This document shows positions 22,749-27,509 of a stretch of 27,509 nt of DNA, one piece after another. The first letter of the stretch is position 1. Every line of letters starts with the position of its first letter. Made by a program: the position numbers and the translations under genes. The stretch is from CAZGSV01 sp964528605 (GTDB lineage: Bacteria; Armatimonadota; Zipacnadia; CAZGSV01), in assembly GCA_964528605.1 (NCBI GenBank), contig CAZGSV010000035.1, positions 1 to 27,509 on the forward strand. The letters are read 5' to 3'. The notes under the pieces were generated by a model. That model had not been told where the DNA came from and did not search any database. It was given only the letters and a program-made list of their open reading frames with translations.

Positions 22749-24155
22749 CTAGGAGGCCGCGATCCTGAAGCCGTAGAGACGGGTGCCGTACATCAGGAAC
22801 TGAAGGCGCAGGGGCTTGCCGGCGAGGGTGGCAATGTCCGCGCGGCCGTGCCAGGTTACGGGGTGGGCGAGGGAGTCGCCGGTGATGGGGTCGCAGTCGT
22901 CGCGCGAATAGCCGGGGATGCCGTGGCCCGCTTCGTCGAGCACTTCGACTTTGAGCCAGGCGGTCACGTTGCCACCTTGGCGAGCGAAGTTGGCCGCAGC
23001 GGGAGACGAGCGTCGGGTGGCGTCGGCGTTGACCTCCAGACGCGAGCCCGTGCGAAAGACGAGGGGCTTGGTGGTGACGGTGGCTTCCTGGCCTTCGGCG
23101 TCGAGAGAGACGAAGCGATCCAGAGGCATCTTGGCGAGGCCGATCTCGGAGAAGTAGCCCGGCGGGGGGGGCGGGGGTGGGCCGTGGGGGTTAGCGCGGC
23201 CGCTGTACCAAATCCACAACTCGTCGCCCACTCTTAGGGGCGGATTGCTCGCGGGGAAGGCCCACCAGCAGTCGAACTTGCCCTCGGGGCCATTGGGGAG
23301 GAAGACCTGGCGGTCGGCGGCGCGGCGCCAGTTGACGCCGTCGCGGCTGCATATCAGTTGCGTGTCCAGCCGGCGAGCGTTGACGTGGAAGACCTCCAGG
23401 AAGCCGAGGTAGATGCTCTGGTACTTGAAAGCGGTGGCGCTGTAGAACTCGGTGTCGGAGGGGTCTTCGCGGTCGGGCTCGAGGACGAGGCGTTGCGGGC
23501 TCCAGTGCTCGAAGTCCTCGCTGTCGCTCTCGGCGACGACGCGCTTGGAGTAGCCGCGCAGGCGGGTCCAGACTTTGTACTTGCGTTGTTCGTGTTGGTA
23601 CCAAATGTTAGTGCGGTCACCGAGGTCGGGGAGGAGGGGGGCTTCGCGCCAGCGCCAGTGCACGCCATCCGGAGAGAAGGCGGCGTAGAGGCCGCGGCCT
23701 TGGTTGGGCGCCGCATAGACGACTAACTTGTAGCGCCTGCTCTCCTCGGGGTCACGCGGGTCGCAGAGCAGGCTCGGGCTGTCGAGGTGGCGCGAGTCGT
23801 GCAGGTGCGGCAGGATGATGTTGTTGGCGCGGGAGCGCCTGGACTCGACGAGTCCGAGGTCGGGCTTTTCCCAAACGATGCCGTCCATGGAGGTGGCGTA
23901 GCAGATCCAGGTGTTCTCGGGAGGCTGCTCGTGGCGGGCGTAGGTTTGGTACCACATCTTGAAGACGCGGGCGGGCTCGTCGTAGAGGACGGTGCCGTAG
24001 AGGATCACGGAGGGGCCTTCCCAGGGACGGTCGGGGCGGAGGATCGGGTTGGCTTCATGCTTACGCGGCTGATGGAGGTGGCGGACGCTGTTGTCGCGGC
24101 GCTCGAGGAGGTAGTCGTCAATGAAGAGTTGGGTTTCTTGGCCGATCTCGATCAT
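22749..24155 (-). CDS. Glycosidase-like five-bladed beta-propeller protein (GH32/GH43 type)
   Basis: The 468-residue product starts MIEIGQETQLFIDDYLLE, the opening motif of a propeller family frequent in polysaccharide-degrading bacteria. Repeated SMDGIVWEKPDLGL, SPDGVHWRWREAPL, SRDGVNWRRAADRQ units are Asp-box/GH32/43-like blades; acidic residues that may be catalytic occur in IDDY, DSPSLLCDP and DTEFYSATA. A beta-sandwich-like C-terminal part (about 370-468) includes WHGRADIATLAGKPLRLQF. No signal peptide is visible, so it may act on imported oligosaccharides or be a phosphorylase-type enzyme; activity is not proven. The start is ATG at 24155; the in-frame extension to 24215 runs into the GTAGGT repeat and is unlikely to be coding. 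It shows a Pro run (PPPPPPPG) in one loop. Confidence 0.85.
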   Translation of the reverse strand: MIEIGQETQLFIDDYLLERRDNSVRHLHQPRKHEANPILRPDRPWEGPSVILYGTVLYDEPARVFKMWYQTYARHEQPPENTWICYATSMDGIVWEKPDLGLVESRRSRANNIILPHLHDSRHLDSPSLLCDPRDPEESRRYKLVVYAAPNQGRGLYAAFSPDGVHWRWREAPLLPDLGDRTNIWYQHEQRKYKVWTRLRGYSKRVVAESDSEDFEHWSPQRLVLEPDREDPSDTEFYSATAFKYQSIYLGFLEVFHVNARRLDTQLICSRDGVNWRRAADRQVFLPNGPEGKFDCWWAFPASNPPLRVGDELWIWYSGRANPHGPPPPPPPGYFSEIGLAKMPLDRFVSLDAEGQEATVTTKPLVFRTGSRLEVNADATRRSSPAAANFARQGGNVTAWLKVEVLDEAGHGIPGYSRDDCDPITGDSLAHPVTWHGRADIATLAGKPLRLQFLMYGTRLYGFRIAAS

Positions 24156-24178
24156 GGCCACAGCACCCCCCTGGCGGG

Positions 24179-24320
24179 AAGTAGGTGGTAGGTAGTAGGT
24201 AGCATGAGAGGCCAATTCGCGAGTGGGTTGGCTCTGAGTGTGGGGCGTGGGAGTTCCGCGCCGGTTCAGGGAGGCTGTTGGGTTGTCTACGATCTACCAC
24301 CTGTCACCTACCACCTACTT
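24179..24320. repeat. GTAGGT-type repeats forming a 15-bp inverted pair
   Basis: AAGTAGGTGGTAGGT at 24179-24193 is matched perfectly by its reverse complement at 24306-24320, 112 bases further on. The left arm continues as AGTAGGTAGCAT, and the 15-mer at 24191-24205 recurs directly at 24866-24880. The right arm is preceded by further ACCTACCACC-like units from about 24290. The pair sits in the gap between the propeller gene and the NTF2-like gene. Confidence 0.65.
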
Positions 24321-24330
24321 GGTCGCCGGC

Positions 24331-24798
24331 TCAGACGCTGCCGCGCGCGCGGCGCGGCGATTCGTCAGCGAAGAAGTCCTGCCAGCCCGCGGAGGAGGTG
24401 ACCCGCCAGCGGCCTCCCTCCTTGCGCAACTCGACGAGCAGGTCGCCGGTGAGAGGTTCGCCCCGGTCAATGGTGACGGAGGCGTTCATCCTGGCGACGG
24501 CGCTCTTGCCTTTCACGGACACCCTGAGCCCGCGCAGCGAGACGCGGTACTCCTCCGGCCCGCGGGTGACGATCTCCACCAGCCTGGCTACCAGCTCGTA
24601 CTGGAAGCCCAGGTGGTCGCGGTAGGAGGGGGAGATGTAACTCATGAAGCGCTTGGCGTCTTTGGCCTCGCCGGCCTGGCGCATGACCTCGATGGTGCGG
24701 CGGACCTGGGCTGCCTCGCCGGCGCGCCAGCGCAGGTAGAGCAGAACGGCGGCCGCGAGCGCGACCAGCAGCACGATAACCGCCGCGCGACGTTGCAT
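24331..24798 (-). CDS. Small membrane-anchored NTF2-like (SnoaL-like) protein
   Basis: The 155-residue product has an N-terminal membrane anchor or signal (AAVIVLLVALAAAVLLYLRW, residues 5-24) and a globular part that reads like the NTF2/SnoaL or lumazine-binding-like fold: VRRTIEVMRQAGEAKDAKRF, MSYISPSYRDHLGF, then alternating beta strands VSLRGLRVSVKGKSAVARM, LLVELRKEGGRWRVTS and a Trp-Gln-Asp-Phe-Phe end. Such proteins bind small ligands or peptides; no catalytic residues can be assigned. The start is ATG at 24798, with GGGGGA 7 bases upstream inside a small hairpin. The frame remains open further upstream but that part is not protein-like. The gene is flanked on both sides by GTAGGT-type repeats. 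Confidence 0.75.
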   Translation of the reverse strand: MQRRAAVIVLLVALAAAVLLYLRWRAGEAAQVRRTIEVMRQAGEAKDAKRFMSYISPSYRDHLGFQYELVARLVEIVTRGPEEYRVSLRGLRVSVKGKSAVARMNASVTIDRGEPLTGDLLVELRKEGGRWRVTSSAGWQDFFADESPRRARGSV

Positions 24799-24805
24799 GT
24801 CGGTT

Positions 24806-24826
24806 CCCCCTTTTGGGGGGATTGTA
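24806..24826 (-). promoter_or_regulatory. -10-like box and hairpin covering the ribosome site of the NTF2-like gene
   Basis: Minus strand TACAAT (24826-24821) matches 5 of 6 positions of the -10 consensus but has no good -35 box. It is directly followed by a C5-A4-G5 hairpin (about 24819-24806) whose G-run is the only candidate Shine-Dalgarno sequence for the ATG at 24798. Pairing would hide the ribosome site. Confidence 0.35.
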
Positions 24827-24865
24827 CGACGGAGGGCGGGCGGCGGCCAGAGGGGGAGGAGAGTG

Positions 24866-24880
24866 GGTAGTAGGTAGCAT
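24866..24880 (+). repeat. Direct copy of the GTAGGT-type 15-mer
   Basis: GGTAGTAGGTAGCAT is identical to 24191-24205. The two copies lie on opposite sides of the NTF2-like gene. Confidence 0.6.
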
Positions 24881-24897
24881 AGAGCAAAACCGGGGGG

Positions 24898-25003
24898 CGG
24901 CCCGTGGGGCCGCGGTTGCGCTCGACGCCTGGCGGCGCCCTTTCGCCCCGCCGTGGCGGGGCTCCTACAGGAAAGGGGCGAGCACGCCGGGTCGCCCCTA
25001 CGG
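24898..25003. repeat. REP-like composite repeat, copy B
   Basis: The block contains perfect stems at 24898-24912 (6 bp), 24945-24962 (8 bp, GT loop) and 24974-24999 (8 bp, 10-base loop). The second is followed by TCCTACA, giving GGCTCCTACA, and the last ends in TCGCCCCTACGG. Copy A at 3040-3166 has the same tails in the same order and orientation, 22 kb away, and also shares a CTCGAC just upstream of the main stem. Confidence 0.65.
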
Positions 25004-25141
25004 GTGGAGAGAGGAGGCTGGGCGGCGCGCGTCTTCGACGGCCCAGATGGACCTGGGCCGCATGTGGGCGAGCGCGCGGGGTTTGAGGCCGTCGCCGTTG
25101 GCGTCGTACTGGCGCAGGCGCTTCGTAGTGCCGCGAGCGGC
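24998..25141 (-). pseudogene. Possible remnant of an EF-hand/dockerin-type coding sequence
   Basis: A 47-codon open segment bounded by stops reads KRLRQYDANGDGLKPRALA near its start; D-A-N-G-D-G fits a calcium-binding loop. There is no start codon or ribosome site, and the segment ends inside the REP-like repeat. It may be a decayed gene end, or chance in GC-rich DNA. Confidence 0.2.
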
Positions 25142-25212
25142 CTACAAGCAGCAGCGCTGTAGGTTGGAGGGGGTGCGTGCCGAAGCCAAGACGCAGCCCG
25201 CCTGAGGCGGGC
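25141..25212. repeat. Two small perfect hairpins
   Basis: CCTACA (25141-25146) pairs with TGTAGG (25158-25163), and GCCCGCC (25196-25202) pairs with GGCGGGC (25206-25212) over a TGA loop. They resemble units of the REP-like family (CCTACA ends) in a different order. No T-run follows. Confidence 0.4.
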
Positions 25213-25334
25213 AGACTCTTCCGCGTCCCCTTTTGCTGCTGCCGCGCCTTTTCCTAAAGCCATGCCTCTGCCCCGCCCCGGCCTACTAGCCCCTCCCTCC
25301 ACTCCCCATCACCCCCGCTTTTTCAACAGCCCCG

Positions 25335-25382
25335 CAGCGACCGTTTTTCTCCGCATGGTTATAGGCAGAAAAGCGGTTGCTG
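25335..25382. repeat. Imperfect 19-base inverted repeat after the APH-like gene
   Basis: Arms 25335-25353 and 25364-25382 match in 15 of 19 positions around a 10-base loop. The repeat starts 3 bases after the stop of the APH-like gene, so it could form a transcript-end stem. Just beyond it, reading the minus strand, GGGGCTGTTGAAAAAG resembles some insertion-sequence ends, but no transposase or second end is present. Confidence 0.35.
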
Positions 25383-25385
25383 TCC

Positions 25386-26333
25386 CTAGTTCCCGAGCAG
25401 GCGCTTGACCGTGGCTATTGCCCACCGGCCGCACGCCGACGAGGGGTCGAAGAAGAGGAGTTTCTCGAAGAGAAGGACCGCCGCAAGGTAGAAGCCGCCG
25501 AGCCGGTCCGCGGCATCGTGTTCCGTGCCGTAGGCGGCGCGGAAACGAGCCATATCGAAAGGCGCCCGGGCGAAGGGACATTGGCCGAAGTAGTAGTCGA
25601 ACCAGGCGAGTTCCCAGCGAGGATCGCCCGTCATTGACTCCACGTAGTCAACCACAGCGAGTATGCGTCGGCTGCCCGGGGAGACAATGAGGTTGCCTCC
25701 GTGCATTATGTCGCCCATGTGGAGCAGGCGCGGCTGGGTCTGGTCCAGTTCGTCGCTCAGGCATTCCGCGAGCGATGAGATGGCGTCGGCCTCACGCCGC
25801 GTGAAGTACCCCTTGTCGTAGTAGCGTCGAGCGGCGCGCTCGCAGTGGAAGAATCCTGACCAACGTTCGCTCACCGGCCCCAGGTCAGGATGCGAGGTAA
25901 ACATGCGCTCGCCGAGGTCGTCTCCCAGCAGACCGAACGGCCCGTCGCGTCCCAACTCGTGGATGCGGCGTAGCAGCACGCCCAGTTCCGCCTCGTCGTA
26001 GGGACACGGCTCCCCAGGCCCCCACTCAGCGGGCTCGCCTTCGACCCACTCCCATACGGCGCACGCCTCACCGGCGGGGCCCGCGTGCGCGTCAAAGGCA
26101 ACGAGTTCGGGGACGGGCACGCCAGCCTGCTTGAGGCGCTGGTGGAAATACACCCCGATTGGGCTGCCCGCGCGCCTCATGATCTTCAGCAACAGTGCTT
26201 CGCCGCCAAGCCACAGGCGGAAGGCGTGCGAATCCCCGCCGCCGACCTTCGGGCGAAAAGGCTCGAGTCGCTGCGGGCGGAGGAGGAGGCGTTCGGCCAC
26301 GCGGTGCGCCTGCTCGGGCGTCACGGGTGACAT
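25386..26333 (-). CDS. Aminoglycoside-phosphotransferase/choline-kinase-family protein
   Basis: The 315-residue product has the APH kinase-like fold: VGGGDSHAFRLWLGGEALLLKI in the N-lobe with the ATP-binding Lys, an ACAVWEWVEGE hinge at about 95, the catalytic loop LLHMGDIMHGGNLIV (Asp and Asn of the HxDxxxxN type) and the metal-binding Asp in ILAVVDYVESMTGDPRWELAW. Members phosphorylate small molecules such as antibiotics, choline, sugars or homoserine; nothing indicates which, and the resistance label should not be assumed. The start is ATG at 26333, inside the end of the RIO gene (13-base overlap), so the two genes are translationally coupled and likely act together. The closest architecture is the uncharacterised phosphotransferase group. 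Confidence 0.87.
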   Translation of the reverse strand: MSPVTPEQAHRVAERLLLRPQRLEPFRPKVGGGDSHAFRLWLGGEALLLKIMRRAGSPIGVYFHQRLKQAGVPVPELVAFDAHAGPAGEACAVWEWVEGEPAEWGPGEPCPYDEAELGVLLRRIHELGRDGPFGLLGDDLGERMFTSHPDLGPVSERWSGFFHCERAARRYYDKGYFTRREADAISSLAECLSDELDQTQPRLLHMGDIMHGGNLIVSPGSRRILAVVDYVESMTGDPRWELAWFDYYFGQCPFARAPFDMARFRAAYGTEHDAADRLGGFYLAAVLLFEKLLFFDPSSACGRWAIATVKRLLGN

Positions 26334-27424
26334 GGGTCATCGCCTGAAGAGCCCGCTACTGTCTCCGGGTTCTCATTTTCGTGCGGTGCGCGGAACCCCT
26401 TGGTGTTGTTGTCTTCGGTGATCCGCAGGACGTGCTGGAAGCGGCGAAGGACCTCCGTCGTCGAACAACGCACGCCAAAGCGGGCGAAGAAATCGCAGAC
26501 GTTCTGGACGTCGCGCGCGAAGAGGTCGGCGGCGTCCGCGGTCACCCAGAGGTCAACCGCTTGCGGGAAGTCTATGATCTTGATGCCCCCGCGCCAGTAG
26601 AGGATGTTGTAGGGGGACAAGTCGCCGTGAACGATCCCGGCGTTGAGGAACACCTCCAGGTTGCCGACGACTTGGTCGAACAGGCGGCGGGCCTCGTCCA
26701 CACCCAGGCGCACGTCGCGCAGCATCGGCGCCGGGCCCTCCTCGTCTCCGATGTACTCCATAAGGATCGCGCTCCCCCTCGCGCCAATCACCCGCGGCAC
26801 GTCCGCGCCCGCCTGGTAAAGGCGCTGCAGGACCTCGCACTCCCGCCCGACCCACAGGCCGAAGCGGACCGGCCTCCCTCGGCGGGTGCCCTTGGCCACT
26901 GCACGCCTCATGCGCGCATCCGGCACGAAGCGGCCCGCCCGATACACGGAGTCGTCGCGGAAGGACCGGTGCAGAACATCCCTGTAAACCTTGGCGGCGA
27001 ACAAACGCGGGGGGTTGCCGCGCTTGCGCGCCAGGTAGACCGCCGCTTCCTTTCCGGGCTTGACCAGCCCGACGACCTCGTCAATGACGCCGTCGAGGAT
27101 GAATGCCTCTAGTTCCAGCATGGGGCCAACGTAGGTGTCTCTGCTTGCTCGCGGACTCTGCTCCTCAAGCAACTCCCTGACCCACTGCTCCAGTTGCTCC
27201 CGCCGCGGGGCATGCCCTTCCGAGATGACGCGTCCCGCGACCAGGACGGCCGGCGTCATCAGCCCCCTGTAGGGCTCGGCCGCAGGATCCAGCACCCCGA
27301 TGACCCGAAAACCGACCCGAGGGCGATATGTCTCCGTGACCTCCCGCACAATCCGCTTGCAGGCGGCGCACTCCTCGGAGGGCAGCCTCGAGACGATCAC
27401 CAGTATCTCGATGGCCCGCTTCAC
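26321..27424 (-). CDS. RIO-family protein kinase with N-terminal thioredoxin-like domain
   Basis: The 367-residue product is a two-domain fusion. Residues about 4-88 look like a thioredoxin fold: beta strand IEILVIV, redox motif C19-A-A-C22, cis-proline segment MTPAVLVAGRVISEG near 56-70, then a helix. Residues about 105-350 are a RIO kinase: KPGKEAAVYLA phosphate loop (122-132), Lys145 in AAKVYRD, catalytic HGDLSPYN (266-273, Asp268) and IIDFPQAVD (283-290, Asp285), all conserved. RIO kinases are ATPases or kinases acting in ribosome maturation in archaea and eukaryotes; the bacterial role is unclear. The start is GTG at 27424, chosen because it forms a GTGA overlap with the upstream stop and has GGAG 8 bases before it; GTG at 27445 is the alternative. 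Confidence 0.88.
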   Translation of the reverse strand: MKRAIEILVIVSRLPSEECAACKRIVREVTETYRPRVGFRVIGVLDPAAEPYRGLMTPAVLVAGRVISEGHAPRREQLEQWVRELLEEQSPRASRDTYVGPMLELEAFILDGVIDEVVGLVKPGKEAAVYLARKRGNPPRLFAAKVYRDVLHRSFRDDSVYRAGRFVPDARMRRAVAKGTRRGRPVRFGLWVGRECEVLQRLYQAGADVPRVIGARGSAILMEYIGDEEGPAPMLRDVRLGVDEARRLFDQVVGNLEVFLNAGIVHGDLSPYNILYWRGGIKIIDFPQAVDLWVTADAADLFARDVQNVCDFFARFGVRCSTTEVLRRFQHVLRITEDNNTKGFRAPHENENPETVAGSSGDDPCHP

Positions 27425-27509
27425 ACTTCCTGCTCCCCCGAGCACGGCAGCCTGGCCAAGGGGAACGGCGGCTGCGCCAGCGGGCGCACGGCGAGCGAGA
27501 GGAGGACCA
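27421..27509 (-). CDS. C-terminal end of an unknown gene, cut by right window edge
   Basis: Reading the minus strand from the right edge, 28 codons plus a TGA (27423-27421) are open. Almost every third base is G or C, as in the other genes here, and the TGA overlaps the GTG start of the RIO gene as GTGA, typical of coupled operon genes. The visible end reads LARLPCSGEQEV with a hydrophobic VLLSLAV part before it. Too little is visible to name a family. Confidence 0.5.
   Translation of the reverse strand, partial: VLLSLAVRPLAQPPFPLARLPCSGEQEV

Larger units (their letters stand above)
24799..25385. other. 587-base stretch without a supported gene
   Basis: This holds the promoter/hairpin of the NTF2-like gene, one GTAGGT repeat (24866-24880), REP-like copy B (24898-25003), a short EF-hand-like open segment on the minus strand (24998-25141), a hairpin pair at 25141-25163 and 25196-25212, and an imperfect inverted repeat at 25335-25382. 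No open frame here has a start, ribosome site and protein-like composition together. Confidence 0.6.

Noticed and set aside
24799..25385. tRNA or small RNA gene in the long gap
   Set aside because: No cloverleaf, CCA end or conserved RNA motif was seen; stems belong to repeats.
25386..26333. Antibiotic-resistance aminoglycoside kinase
   Set aside because: Only the general fold is seen; family members phosphorylate many small molecules, and the context is a RIO kinase.

Overview
The window is high-GC bacterial chromosome with strongly GC-biased third codon positions, so nearly every frame is open and most long frames are shadows. I support 22 protein-coding genes, two of them cut by the window ends. 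No rRNA, tRNA, CRISPR array, intact transposon or prophage was seen. The gene mix suggests a free-living carbohydrate-degrading bacterium of an under-cultured phylum: a URO-D-like protein, a two-domain secreted esterase, a propeller glycosidase-like protein opening with an IDDYLLE motif, a CUT1 sugar transporter whose binding protein is fused to its permease, and a kinase with a GRSN-type nucleotide loop. Armatimonadota is my best guess, from memory of family architectures rather than a database search.

Layout. Positions 1-2958 (minus): URO-D-like protein followed by a secreted alpha/beta-hydrolase cut at the left edge. Positions 3176-12259 (minus): a tight seven-gene phosphothreonine-signalling operon, in transcription order zinc-ribbon/pseudopilin-like protein, membrane FHA protein, second membrane FHA protein, VWA protein, zinc-ribbon double-FHA protein, PP2C phosphatase, Ser/Thr kinase. 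An iron-type alcohol dehydrogenase (12282-13439) lies 22 bases upstream and may lead the operon. Positions 13655-14707 (minus): a beta-propeller lipoprotein with a probable leaderless promoter. Positions 14998-18205 (plus): the sugar transporter. Positions 18380-19739 (plus): an ECF sigma factor and a zinc anti-sigma factor behind an ECF-type promoter. Positions 19736-21124 (minus): triple zinc-ribbon membrane protein. Positions 21358-22704 (plus): polytopic GT-C-like protein. Positions 22749-24155 and 24331-24798 (minus): propeller glycosidase-like protein and a small NTF2-like membrane-anchored protein. Positions 25386-27509 (minus): end of an unknown gene, a thioredoxin-RIO kinase fusion, and an APH-like kinase, all with overlapping ends.

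The most interesting system is the signalling operon. The kinase would phosphorylate threonines, PP2C would reverse this, and four proteins carry FHA domains or candidate phosphothreonine sites. A short motif, [DE]-R-T-[VI]-[ILM], occurs three times at the N terminus of the VWA protein and once at the N terminus of the double-FHA protein; I propose these as kinase sites docked by the operon's own FHA domains. Two of the FHA proteins are multi-pass membrane proteins, so the assembly is probably membrane-attached.

Intergenic DNA holds two repeat types: REP-like clusters of GC hairpins with the conserved tails GGCTCCTACA and TCGCCCCTACGG, and purine-rich GTAGGT-type degenerate repeats around 13.5 kb and 24.2-24.9 kb.
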